Assembly (NCBI RefSeq): GCF_001543105.1
Contig: NZ_CP014159.1
Location: forward strand, 434,001-498,000
DNA length: 64,000 nt
Reading direction: 5' to 3'
Origin: Aerococcus christensenii
GTDB lineage: Bacteria; Bacillota; Bacilli; Lactobacillales; Aerococcaceae
In this document: positions 1-8,123 of the stretch, one piece after another
Numbering within the stretch: position 1 is the first letter of the stretch
How the letters are laid out: each line of letters opens with the position of its first letter
Position numbers and translations under genes: made by a program
Notes under the pieces: model-generated
The model's input: only the letters and a program-made list of their open reading frames with translations
Databases searched by the model: none
What the model was told of the DNA's origin: nothing

Positions 1-1
1 A

Positions 2-271
2 GATGGCGTAGAAAACGAACTTCATGTTCCTACTCCAACAGATCGTAACATTTACTCCATGACTCCTTATGAACTCAAAGAAGCACATATCGATCAATTA
101 CCAGCTACCTTAAAAGAAGCTATCCAAGCCCTTGAAGACGATCCAATTATTTTAGATGCTCTAGGCAAACATATTGCTAATAACTTTATTACTGCCAAAA
201 GTATTGAATACAACGAATATGAAACGCAAGTAACGGCCTGGGAAATCGAACGTTACCTCAAAGTCTTCTAA
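2..271 (+). CDS. glnA: Glutamine synthetase, C-terminal fragment (cut by window edge)
   Basis: The reading frame is open from the left edge and continues upstream of the window, so only about the last 89 residues are seen. They match the end of bacterial glutamine synthetase: a VPTPTDRNIYSM stretch, then the helical tail with AKSIEYNEYETQVTAWE and a terminal YLKVF. The enzyme makes glutamine from glutamate, ammonia and ATP in the cytoplasm. The gene is convergent with the protease gene to its right, with a shared terminator between them. A GlnR-type repressor, the usual regulator of glnA in Firmicutes, lies at the far right edge of the window on the other strand. Confidence 0.93.
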   Translation, partial: DGVENELHVPTPTDRNIYSMTPYELKEAHIDQLPATLKEAIQALEDDPIILDALGKHIANNFITAKSIEYNEYETQVTAWEIERYLKVF

Positions 272-292
272 TAGACCTAAATAAACAGAATT

Positions 293-325
293 AAAAATCC
301 TCTGACTAATCATCAGAGGATTTTT
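293..325. terminator. Bidirectional terminator between glnA and the zinc protease gene
   Basis: A perfect 13-bp inverted repeat (293-305 with 313-325) with a 7-nt loop. It is flanked by an A-run on one side and a T-run on the other, so it can serve both convergent genes. Confidence 0.9.
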
Positions 326-335
326 AATTTATTAT

Positions 336-1037
336 CTAGTCTCTATCATTTCCTGTAAAAATAATAATAATTCGTAATAAGGAAATCAAGCTCGCTAAAG
401 TTCCCGCTACATAGGTTAAAGCTGCCGCTTGTAAAGTCTTTTTAGCATAAGGTAATTCCTGAGTTTCTAAAAGGTTTAAATTTTCCAAAGCTTGTATAGC
501 CCGATAGGAAGCATTAAATTCAACAGGAAGCGTTGCTAGCTGAAAAATCAAAGCAAAAGAAAATAAGAAAATTCCAATATGAATAAGGGTTGCATTCATT
601 CCTAACAGAAGCCCAAACAAGAGTATCGGCATCGACATATTGGATCCAATATTAACTATCGGAACTAAATGTTCTCTTATTCGCATAAAAGCATAATCAT
701 TAGCATCCTGTAAAGCGTGCCCACATTCATGAGCCGCCACTCCAATAGCTGAAATCGATTGAGCATCCGCTACCCGATCAGACAAGCGCAATTCCTTATG
801 GACCGGATCATAATAATCCGTTAATTTTCCGCTGACTCGAGTAACTTTCACATTTCTAATTCCATAAGACGCTAACATGCGCTCAGCTACTTCTGTTCCT
901 GTTAACCCTAAACGATTATCATAGCGACTATATTTATCAAAAGTTTGATTCACATTCCAAGAAGCCAAACTTGCAATTAATCCCCCAATCACTAAAAGAA
1001 TCATTGTAGGATCAAAAAAAAGAGAAAATCCTATCAT
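336..1037 (-). CDS. Membrane neutral zinc metallopeptidase (YugP family)
   Basis: A 233-residue membrane protein of the Zn_peptidase_2 family. An N-terminal membrane helix is followed by a cytosolic or peripheral catalytic part with the zinc motif VAAHECGHALQ, in which two His residues bind zinc and Glu is catalytic. Three or more hydrophobic segments follow. The LPVEFNAS stretch after the third hydrophobic block is typical of the family. The physiological substrate of these proteases is not established. The gene is monocistronic or the last of a short minus-strand unit, with the glnA terminator just downstream. Confidence 0.85.
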   Translation of the reverse strand: MIGFSLFFDPTMILLVIGGLIASLASWNVNQTFDKYSRYDNRLGLTGTEVAERMLASYGIRNVKVTRVSGKLTDYYDPVHKELRLSDRVADAQSISAIGVAAHECGHALQDANDYAFMRIREHLVPIVNIGSNMSMPILLFGLLLGMNATLIHIGIFLFSFALIFQLATLPVEFNASYRAIQALENLNLLETQELPYAKKTLQAAALTYVAGTLASLISLLRIIIIFTGNDRD

Positions 1038-1090
1038 TTGTATTCATCCTTTCTTCCCTGTTTATTATAAACCCAACCCTCCTTTACTGC

Positions 1091-2086
1091 TTAAAATACA
1101 ATAGGAGATTGTATAATCTTAGCTACTAAATTTTGAGCTTCTTTCGCTTCTAGAAGATGCAACAAATGAAAATCGTGAGGCATGGAATCAAAACTATAAA
1201 AAGCGGTCTGCGGATCTACTGCCTTCATTCGCTGATAAAAATTCTTCACTTGTTCATAGTGACGATCATATGTCCCTACAATAAACCGTAAACAGGGTGA
1301 CCCTTCTGTTTCGATCCCCGAGAGATCAACCGATTCATCAACTTTCTCCCATAAGGTACGAATAGCAATTTCTTTAGCCAAATCTATCCCATAATCATGA
1401 TCTTCTTGAACAGCTTTATCAAGCCCTTCATTCGAGCTAGTAAGCCAAGGACTCATAACAATTAATTCTTCAATCAACACATCTTTTCTAAGATCTCTAG
1501 CCACTTGTAAAGCAAACATCGCACCCGTATCTGAAGAAAGGAAATGAATTTCCTCATCGCAGTAAGCCAAACTCAATTCATTCACTAAGGCTGCCAAACG
1601 CGCACTTTCTTCTCTGAAACGCCGTTTTCCATTTAATGGCTCCGCATAAGGAATAATTATCCTTGCCTGTACAGCTTCTGATAACCGACTTATAAATCTC
1701 CACTCTCCTTCTCCCAAAGGATGTACACGATGCCCTCCAGAAAAATAAATAATCAAACGATTGGATAAATTTTCCTCAGGCGTGTAGGTCCAAACCTTTC
1801 CGTTAAAATATTCTTTAAGTTGGAGGCTTTCAAGTAAACGGTGATCCCTAGGAGGCGTTAAATCTTGTGCGTTATTTATTCCTTCTTCTAAAACTTTATT
1901 ATAATCACTTGGGGAATGGAAAGAGAGGATTATTCTTTCTTTCAGAGTATGTCTATCCTCCATCAAACGACTGCGTACACTTCGCTCTTCTCTATATAAT
2001 AAATGATAAACATACCCCAATAGTGGAGCCACTAGCCCAACTAAGTATTTCCATTTGAAATCCTTTATTCGTTTGAATTTTCCCAT
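1091..2086 (-). CDS. Membrane-anchored alpha/beta hydrolase, HSL-like, with altered active site
   Basis: A 331-residue protein with an N-terminal membrane helix (about residues 14-30) and an alpha/beta-hydrolase fold of the hormone-sensitive-lipase/acetyl-esterase type. The core is recognisable: an oxyanion-loop position (IIYFSGGH, 113-119), the nucleophile-elbow position (LSSDTGAMFAL, 183-193), an MSPWL strand, an acid-residue position (VGTYD, Asp274) and a histidine position (MPHDFH, His304). The family's HGGG motif is SGGH here. In an ungapped alignment the GDSAGG nucleophile Ser is Asp186, although Ser184 or Ser185 could serve if the alignment shifts. It may be inactive or have changed chemistry. 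The substrate is unknown. It stands alone between the protease and aminotransferase genes. Confidence 0.7.
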   Translation of the reverse strand: MGKFKRIKDFKWKYLVGLVAPLLGYVYHLLYREERSVRSRLMEDRHTLKERIILSFHSPSDYNKVLEEGINNAQDLTPPRDHRLLESLQLKEYFNGKVWTYTPEENLSNRLIIYFSGGHRVHPLGEGEWRFISRLSEAVQARIIIPYAEPLNGKRRFREESARLAALVNELSLAYCDEEIHFLSSDTGAMFALQVARDLRKDVLIEELIVMSPWLTSSNEGLDKAVQEDHDYGIDLAKEIAIRTLWEKVDESVDLSGIETEGSPCLRFIVGTYDRHYEQVKNFYQRMKAVDPQTAFYSFDSMPHDFHLLHLLEAKEAQNLVAKIIQSPIVF

Positions 2087-2259
2087 TTTTTCACTTCCAT
2101 CCCATAAAGTTCTTGGTACTTCTTCATTATAAAATCAAAATTTTAGGGAAAGGACTGTTCTCTCAAAATAACATGTAATTGTAAAACTTTAACCTTTTTG
2201 TAACTTTTATCCAATAAAAAAATTCCTCTCTCTGCTTTGAGAAAAGAATTTTTCTATCA

Positions 2260-3426
2260 TTACACACGTAAGCGCGAAACAAAAGCCGAAAGTTTTTCCA
2301 CAGCTTGTTCCAATTCTTGAATAGAGTAGGCATAAGAAATTCGAATAAATCCTTCGCCTCCTTGGCCAAAAGCCGTTCCTGGTACAACTGCTAATTTCTC
2401 TTCATCTAACAAACGTAAAGCAAATGCCTCACTCGTCATTTGAAATTCTCGAATATCTGGGAAGCAATAAAAGGCACCTTCTGGTTTAAAACAAGGGAGT
2501 CCTATTTTTTGAAAACACGTTAGTAAGTAATCTCTTCTTTGACGATAAGCTTGTTTCATCTCTAAAACTTCTTCTTCACATTCTGTTAAGGCCGTAATTG
2601 CAGCATACTGAGAAGTAGTCCCCGCAGCCATAATTGCATACTGATGAATTTTTAGCATCTGCTCAGAAATTTCAGGCGGAGCGCAAACATAACCTAACCG
2701 CCAACCTGTCATCGCAAAAGCTTTTGCAAATCCATTAATATAAATTGTCCGTTCCTTCATTCCTTCAAAAGAAGCAATCGAAGTAACAGGTTCAGACCTG
2801 TAATTGAGTTCTGAATAAATTTCATCACTAATCACATAAAGATCATGCTTAAGAATAACATCCACTATATCTTTCAATTGCTCTTTCGTCATTTGAGCTC
2901 CTGTGGGATTATTAGGGAAATTAATCAATAAAGCCTTCGTTTTTTCAGTGATCGCTGCTTCTAGAGTTTCCGGATCTAAAATAAAATCTTCATCTGGATT
3001 CAAAGCCACCGGAATAGCTTTCCCATCTGCCATGGTAATCGAAGGGGCATAAGATACATATCCAGGGTCTGCACATAATACTTCATCTCCAGGATTAATC
3101 AAAGCTCGACAAGCTATATCAATAGCTTCACTGGCCCCTACAGTAACAAGCGTTTCTGTTTTTGGATCGTAGGTCAATTGATACTTTTTCTGTAAGGACT
3201 GACAAATTGCTTGTCTTAATTCCATCAAACCTGCATTAGCAGTATAATGCGTTTTACCTTCTTTCATGGATTGAATACCATCTTGGCAAACCTTCCAAGG
3301 GGTTTTAAAATCCGGTTCCCCTACTCCTAAAGAAATCACATCTGGAATTTCACTTGCTACTTCAAAAAATCTACGAATTCCAGATGGAGGCAGCTCTATA
3401 ATTTTTCGACTTAAAGACTTCGTCAT
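2260..3426 (-). CDS. PLP-dependent aminotransferase, class I/II
   Basis: A 388-residue fold-type I aminotransferase of the aspartate/aromatic group. Visible landmarks are NNPTGA (about 172-177), SDEIYSEL (200-207) and NGFAKAFAMTGWRLGY, in which Lys235 should form the Schiff base with PLP. The length is normal for the family. It overlaps the upstream Lrp-type regulator gene by 4 bases, so the two are co-transcribed and translationally coupled. That arrangement resembles the B. subtilis patA-type aromatic aminotransferase genes, but the amino-acid substrate cannot be read from sequence. It may act in the last step of aromatic or branched amino-acid synthesis or degradation. Confidence 0.88.
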   Translation of the reverse strand: MTKSLSRKIIELPPSGIRRFFEVASEIPDVISLGVGEPDFKTPWKVCQDGIQSMKEGKTHYTANAGLMELRQAICQSLQKKYQLTYDPKTETLVTVGASEAIDIACRALINPGDEVLCADPGYVSYAPSITMADGKAIPVALNPDEDFILDPETLEAAITEKTKALLINFPNNPTGAQMTKEQLKDIVDVILKHDLYVISDEIYSELNYRSEPVTSIASFEGMKERTIYINGFAKAFAMTGWRLGYVCAPPEISEQMLKIHQYAIMAAGTTSQYAAITALTECEEEVLEMKQAYRQRRDYLLTCFQKIGLPCFKPEGAFYCFPDIREFQMTSEAFALRLLDEEKLAVVPGTAFGQGGEGFIRISYAYSIQELEQAVEKLSAFVSRLRV

Positions 3427-3911
3427 CGGGAAATCACCAACCTATCATCTGTGGGTGCTTTAAAAATCGTTCCATGATCTTTATAACGTTGCATCACGAT
3501 ATGCGTAGAAGTCCCACTCACTTCATCTAAAGTAGCCAACTTATTAATAAAACGAGAAATGGCATGCATAGGTAGCCTTTTCGTAATAAGTAAATAATCA
3601 TACGCTCCGCTCATTAAATACATCGCTTCAACTTCTTCAAATCTATAAATAGACTCTGCAACTCTTTGATAAGTAACTTCCTTATGCAAATTTACAGATA
3701 CTTCTACAACAGCAGACACCTGCTCATTATCTGTTGCATCCCAATTCACCATTGCTTGTGTTCCAGAAAGAATACCTTCTTGGTGAAGGTGCTCCAATTC
3801 TTCTTCAATTGTTCGAGGCGCTTCTTGCATTAACGCTGCTAAAGTCTCCACCTTAATACTGGCATCTTCTTCAAGTAGTCGTAATAATTCATATCTTTTC
3901 TCATTATCCAT
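3423..3911 (-). CDS. Lrp/AsnC-family transcriptional regulator
   Basis: A 162-residue protein with an N-terminal winged helix-turn-helix (about residues 4-55, YELLRLLEEDASIKVETLA) followed by an Lrp-type ligand-binding RAM domain (about 65-140, VSAVVEVSVNL and LMSGAYDYLLI). Members bind an amino acid and form octamers. Its stop codon overlaps the start of the aminotransferase gene, so it most likely controls that gene and itself. The ligand is unknown. Confidence 0.87.
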   Translation of the reverse strand: MDNEKRYELLRLLEEDASIKVETLAALMQEAPRTIEEELEHLHQEGILSGTQAMVNWDATDNEQVSAVVEVSVNLHKEVTYQRVAESIYRFEEVEAMYLMSGAYDYLLITKRLPMHAISRFINKLATLDEVSGTSTHIVMQRYKDHGTIFKAPTDDRLVISR

Positions 3912-4078
3912 ATCTATCGCCTCTTTCTATTTTTTTGGCTTTTATAAAGGAATATATTCTTATTTTATCAGAGTTTCTCCTAAATATCTGCTTCTAATTG
4001 CTAAGAATCTCTTAAAGTTGAAAAAATGCATAAGCTTTTATTAACGCTTTCCTAAAATTTAGGCCGACTCTTCAATGG

Positions 4079-4084
4079 TATAAT
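4079..4084 (+). promoter_or_regulatory. Probable -10 box of the DUF1002 gene
   Basis: A perfect TATAAT lies 35 bp before the start codon. A strong RBS (AAGGAGG, about 4106-4112) follows. No good -35 box is seen at the right distance, so only the -10 is claimed. Confidence 0.55.
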
Positions 4085-4118
4085 AAATTCATAGAAACAA
4101 TTCCTAAGGAGGTTCACA

Positions 4119-5069
4119 ATGAATATACTCAAAAAAAAAGCCACACAACTTCTTCTAAGCTTAGCTCTTATTCCCTTACTATTACCCAGTTACACCGCCA
4201 AAGCAGCCAACCAAGAGACTATTTTTACCTACGGAGAATCTCTAACCCAACCTCAGTTAAAAGAAACTGAGAGACTTCTCAACGTTCCAGAGAAAGCAAA
4301 AGCTCTTCCTGTTTACATTAAAGAACTCAATGGTTTACTTCAAGATACCTATCCTTATAGCCAAGTCTATTCTTCTACCTTAATCACACCGACTTCCAAT
4401 AAAGGGAAGGTTACCGTTGAGATCCTAACCCCTAAAACGATTACCGCTATTACCCCTCTTCAATATGAAAATGCTGCACTTACAGCAGGGGCTACCAACG
4501 TTAATATCAAAGTTGCTTCTGCAGTAGAAGTCGATGGGTCAGGCGCACTTGCTGGCGTATACAAAGCCTTCCAAGATAGTGGAAAAGCTCTTAACAAAGA
4601 GGCTGTCATCGTTGCTCAAGACGAACTTCGAACCGCTTCTAATATTACCAAAGATAATAAGAATAAACCCGGTTATTCCGATGAAGCTTTGAATGCTGCT
4701 ATTGCGGATATGAAAACCCAAATTCAACAAACCAAAGCTAAAAACGGAGGCTCTATTGACGGGAATACCATCCAATTAATTGTTAATAACGTCATCAATA
4801 ACTACCACTTAGATCAACAACTTAGTCCAGAAAATATCCAACAACTCCAAAACCTCATGCATCGTTTTAGTCAAATAGAACTCACAGAAGAACAAAAAAA
4901 GGCGATCTCTCATTTTGGAAAGACACTCGCCGATAAAAGTGGGAAGCTCGTAGATTCCGCAAAATCTGCTTGGAATAATATGGATGCTAAAGATAAAGAA
5001 GGCATTATGAACTTCTTTAGAGAGTTGTGGGTAAGTTTCAAAAATCTTATCAACAGTTTCTTAAAATAG
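4119..5069 (+). CDS. Secreted DUF1002 domain protein
   Basis: A 316-residue protein with a signal peptide (about residues 1-30, hydrophobic run then TAKAA) and a DUF1002 domain, recognisable from TYGESLTQPQLKETERLL near the N-terminus and LQYENAALTAGATNV in the middle. The C-terminal third is helical and charged (TEEQKKAISHFGKTL) and may pack as a helical bundle. DUF1002 proteins are secreted by many Firmicutes, and their role is unknown to me. It is one of few plus-strand genes here and is monocistronic, with its own -10 box, a good RBS and a terminator. Confidence 0.8.
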   Translation: MNILKKKATQLLLSLALIPLLLPSYTAKAANQETIFTYGESLTQPQLKETERLLNVPEKAKALPVYIKELNGLLQDTYPYSQVYSSTLITPTSNKGKVTVEILTPKTITAITPLQYENAALTAGATNVNIKVASAVEVDGSGALAGVYKAFQDSGKALNKEAVIVAQDELRTASNITKDNKNKPGYSDEALNAAIADMKTQIQQTKAKNGGSIDGNTIQLIVNNVINNYHLDQQLSPENIQQLQNLMHRFSQIELTEEQKKAISHFGKTLADKSGKLVDSAKSAWNNMDAKDKEGIMNFFRELWVSFKNLINSFLK

Positions 5070-5079
5070 ACAATCGCTT

Positions 5080-5113
5080 AAAAAGCAGGCCAACAGTAAC
5101 GGTCTGCTTTTTT
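5080..5113. terminator. Terminator between the DUF1002 gene and rlmH
   Basis: A 12-bp stem (5080-5091 with 5101-5112, one G-T pair) with a 9-nt loop and flanking A and T runs. It serves the convergent DUF1002 gene and rlmH. Confidence 0.85.
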
Positions 5114-5121
5114 GTTCTCTC

Positions 5122-5601
5122 TTATTTATGATAAGGTTCATTATGAATAATGCGAAAGCTCCTATAAATCTGCTCTGTTAGAACCAATCTCATCAATTGA
5201 TGCGGTAAAGTCATCTTTCCAAAAGATAGTAATCGATCGGCCCGCTGATTAATGGCCTGGCTAGTTCCCAAAGACCCTCCAATCACAAAGGTCAATGAAG
5301 ATCTTCCATAGGTCATGCAGCGTTCAATTTCAGAAGCCAGCTCTTCTGAACTCACAAGATCTCCCTTAATCGCTAATACAAAAACATAATCTTCCAGACG
5401 AATATGGGCTAAAAGACGTTGCCCCTCTTTTTCTAATACTTGGCGAATTTCTTCATCACTGGCATTTTCCTTGGTGGCTTCATCCTTTACCTCTACCATT
5501 TCTAACTTAGTATAAGCGCCCAAACGTTTTGCGTACTCTTGAATGCCTTGTTTTAGATATTTTTCTTTAAGTTTTCCTACTGAAAGTATCCTAATTTGCA
5601 T
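5122..5601 (-). CDS. rlmH: 23S rRNA (pseudouridine1915-N3)-methyltransferase RlmH
   Basis: A 159-residue SPOUT-type methyltransferase of normal length. It starts MQIRILSVGKLKEKYL and carries the knot-region motif FVIGGSLGTSQAI near residues 104-116, followed by the LPHQLMRLVLTEQIYR tail that ends in the conserved NEPYHK. It methylates pseudouridine 1915 in helix 69 of 23S rRNA. In many Lactobacillales rlmH sits beside htrA and the WalRK operon, close to the replication origin, as it does here. Confidence 0.96.
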   Translation of the reverse strand: MQIRILSVGKLKEKYLKQGIQEYAKRLGAYTKLEMVEVKDEATKENASDEEIRQVLEKEGQRLLAHIRLEDYVFVLAIKGDLVSSEELASEIERCMTYGRSSLTFVIGGSLGTSQAINQRADRLLSFGKMTLPHQLMRLVLTEQIYRSFRIIHNEPYHK

Positions 5602-5957
5602 AACCGTCTCCTTTTTTCTTTTATTTTATCATATTTCTCACTTTCACAAGCATTTATCCACAATTTTATCAACAAATCCACAGCCTGTGCCTTTTATTTC
5701 CTATATTACCGCCCTTTCTCTTTTTAAAATTTCTAATTTTAAACATATCCACCTTTTTATCACACCATTTCCCACATACTCCTTCTTAAGTTTCTGCTTA
5801 TCAGGAGATTTTTCCACATTTTCACAAACTTTTTCCCTGTTTTATCCACATTTTTCTTTGTATAAGTCCCTTTTTCTTTTTGTATATGTGGATATCTCTA
5901 TCCACTCTCTAAAAAAGACTTGCAATCACTCGGATTACAAGTCTTTTAGTCTTTTGA
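5602..5957. other. Gene-free stretch with a DnaA-box cluster
   Basis: About 350 bp between rlmH and htrA without a credible gene. The plus strand is strongly pyrimidine-rich. It holds two perfect TTATCCACA boxes (5654-5662 and 5842-5850). Near matches are AAATCCACA (5674-5682), TTTTCCACA (5810-5818) and, on the other strand, TGTGGATAT (5887-5895). This is the layout of a DnaA-binding region. Whether it is part of oriC or a DnaA titration or regulatory site cannot be told, because dnaA and dnaN are not in the window. Confidence 0.55.
5911..5947 (-). terminator. Terminator after htrA
   Basis: Two arms (5913-5926 with 5934-5947) form a long stem with one mismatch and a 7-nt loop. In minus orientation it is followed by a T-run. 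It ends the walRK-htrA cluster. Confidence 0.75.
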
Positions 5958-7211
5958 TTAAGATTCTTCTTGAGCGTGAAGTTTCACTTGCAAGGTTTGA
6001 CTCTTTCCATGTCGATAAATTGTGACTTCCACTTCATCATCTGGTCCGCAAGCATACAAGGCCTGACGTAATTCATTTGCATTAGTTACCTTTCGTCCTG
6101 CGAATTGTGTAATAACATCATACACTTTTAATCCTGCTTGATCTGCAGGGCCTCCCTTGAGAATATCCATCAAAACGGCCCCATCTTTTACTTCCTTAGG
6201 TAAATGTAATTTCTTCTTCTGATGCTCCAATGGGAATTGATACAAACTAGCCATACGGACGCCTAAATTTGGACGAATGACCTTGCCATCCTTCTCCAAT
6301 TGGCTAATAATTTTTTGAACTTCATTACTTGGAATGGCAAATCCCATCCCCTCTACCTTAGCTGAAGAAATTTTCATCGAATTAATCCCTATCAACTGTC
6401 CAGCAGCATTAACCAAAGCACCTCCTGAATTTCCTGGATTAATCGCTGCATCTGTTTGAATAGCACTGACCGTAGTATCTGGATGCCCATCTTCATCCAC
6501 ATCCATTGGGACTTGACGATTTAAACCGGACACAATCCCAGCCGTCACAGAAGAAGCAAAATCCGATCCTAGAGGCGAACCAATAGCTATAGCAGTTTGT
6601 CCTACCTTCACTTTGGAAGAGTCTCCAAACTCAATCACTCGATTCACGTATTTAGATGGCATCGCTAAAACAGCCAAATCTGTCCATGGATCTGCTCCCA
6701 CTAATTCCACAGGCACTTGCTTGCCATCATTTAAGATAATTTCTAAAGCATCGCTCCCTCTAATCACATGATTGTTGGTTACAATATATGCTTTATCTCC
6801 TAAAACCTTGTAAATAACACCAGACCCTTCTGAAGCTGTTTTATACTTTTTATCACTGTTTTCCGTTTTACTAAATCCAAAAATATCATTCACTCTGTCT
6901 TCTGTCCGCTCTAAATTAACGACAGAAACAACGGCATCATGGACCTTCTCTGCAATATCCGAAACATCCGATTTAATATTGACTTCCGAACTTTTTGCTT
7001 TGCCATCCTCTCCGATATTTTGTTTACTACGATTTAATTTAGCATCAATCATTCGGTCAATTTCACTTTCAGAAAGATTCGTGGTATCTTGATAGAATTT
7101 CCCGTCTACTCCAGCCACAATAGCGGCGCCTACGAGTCCACTCACCAAAGCAATTCCCCACTTGGAATGCACAAGTTTTTCTTTGATTTTTTTAGGGTTT
7201 ACTTCTTTCAT
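5958..7211 (-). CDS. htrA: HtrA/DegP-like membrane-anchored serine protease
   Basis: A 417-residue S1C protease that degrades or refolds misfolded proteins at the outer face of the membrane. One N-terminal membrane anchor (about residues 17-35) precedes a trypsin-like domain with the full triad: His148 (NNHVIRG), Asp178 (TDLAVLA) and Ser262 (NPGNSGGAL). A C-terminal PDZ domain follows (about 320-410, GGPADQAGLKVYDVI). The length is normal. It lies 72 bp downstream of yycJ in the same direction, a common position for htrA at the end of WalRK operons. An ATTATA (TATAAT on the minus strand, 7241-7246) in the gap suggests it may also have its own promoter. Confidence 0.95.
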   Translation of the reverse strand: MKEVNPKKIKEKLVHSKWGIALVSGLVGAAIVAGVDGKFYQDTTNLSESEIDRMIDAKLNRSKQNIGEDGKAKSSEVNIKSDVSDIAEKVHDAVVSVVNLERTEDRVNDIFGFSKTENSDKKYKTASEGSGVIYKVLGDKAYIVTNNHVIRGSDALEIILNDGKQVPVELVGADPWTDLAVLAMPSKYVNRVIEFGDSSKVKVGQTAIAIGSPLGSDFASSVTAGIVSGLNRQVPMDVDEDGHPDTTVSAIQTDAAINPGNSGGALVNAAGQLIGINSMKISSAKVEGMGFAIPSNEVQKIISQLEKDGKVIRPNLGVRMASLYQFPLEHQKKKLHLPKEVKDGAVLMDILKGGPADQAGLKVYDVITQFAGRKVTNANELRQALYACGPDDEVEVTIYRHGKSQTLQVKLHAQEES

Positions 7212-7283
7212 CTTCTCATCCTCCTAACAGCTTTTATTTTATTATAAACTGGATTTATGAAGAAATTGTGAATAAAGCCTCAC

Positions 7284-8111
7284 TTAAAGTGTAAAAAGTT
7301 CAGTAGGTTTCAGATGATTCGTTTCATACAAATGAAAATCATGATTGACTGCAAACCCATTCTCCTTCAAAATCAGTTCATTGGTTTGTAGAGCCAGAGC
7401 TTTTAAATTATTGTGTTGAGAAATATGTCCAAGATAAATCCGCTTCGTCCTATCTCCAATCATTTTCGTCAAAGCTTCCCCTGTCTCTTCATTGGATAAA
7501 TGTCCTCTATCAGAAAATATTCGTTGCTTCAAAGCCCAAGGATATTTTCCCATTCGAAGCATATCATTATCATAATTACTTTCAATCATAAAGGCATCTG
7601 AATTATACACTAATTTAGCTAATCGATCGCTAACATAGCCTAAATCTGTCATCATCGCATACTGCTTATTATCTTTTTGGAAAGCATAGAATTGTGCATT
7701 AACAGAATCATGACTCACTGGAAAAGAAAGAATATCCATATCTCCAAAAGTCATTCTTTCCCCTGGTTCCATAATTTGCTTGAGCCCAGAAGGAATCTTT
7801 CCACATTTCTTCTCCATTTCTTGCCAGGTTTCTGTATTCGCATAGACCGGTATTTCATATCGTCTGGCCATCACGCCAACTCCTCTCGCATGGTCCGAAT
7901 GCTCATGGGAGATCAAGATGGCGTCCAAATTATCAGCCTTTCGTCCAATACTTTCCAAAAGATTTTCGATCTGTCGGCCACTTAGTCCAGCATCTACTAA
8001 TAAAGAACGCTTGGGAGATTCAATATAAGTCACATTACCTGTCGATCCCGAGGAAAGAATGGAAATATGTAATGTAAAATCTTCTGATTCCTGTTCCAAA
8101 ATAACACTCAC
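7284..8111 (-). CDS. yycJ: YycJ/WalJ metallo-beta-lactamase-fold protein
   Basis: A 275-residue MBL-fold hydrolase. The core begins LHISILSSGSTGNVTYIES and has the dinuclear metal motif ILISHEHSDHARG (about residues 67-79), then a later His/Asp set (YLGHISQHNN). YycJ homologues have been described as 5'-exonuclease-type enzymes tied to DNA repair and cell-wall coordination in the WalRK operon. The start is uncertain. The frame opens with GTG 12 nt after the DUF2207 stop behind a weak RBS, giving a 14-residue extension before the conserved His-Ile-Ser. A TTG (codon 5) is a possible alternative. Confidence 0.9.
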   Translation of the reverse strand: MSVILEQESEDFTLHISILSSGSTGNVTYIESPKRSLLVDAGLSGRQIENLLESIGRKADNLDAILISHEHSDHARGVGVMARRYEIPVYANTETWQEMEKKCGKIPSGLKQIMEPGERMTFGDMDILSFPVSHDSVNAQFYAFQKDNKQYAMMTDLGYVSDRLAKLVYNSDAFMIESNYDNDMLRMGKYPWALKQRIFSDRGHLSNEETGEALTKMIGDRTKRIYLGHISQHNNLKALALQTNELILKENGFAVNHDFHLYETNHLKPTELFTL

Positions 8112-8123
8112 ACTTTCTAATTC

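Noticed and set aside
5543..6025. A 160-residue plus-strand reading frame spanning the rlmH-htrA spacer
   Set aside because: It is low-complexity (Phe/Ser/Leu-rich), overlaps both flanking genes in antisense and has no RBS. The pyrimidine-rich DnaA-box region simply lacks stops.
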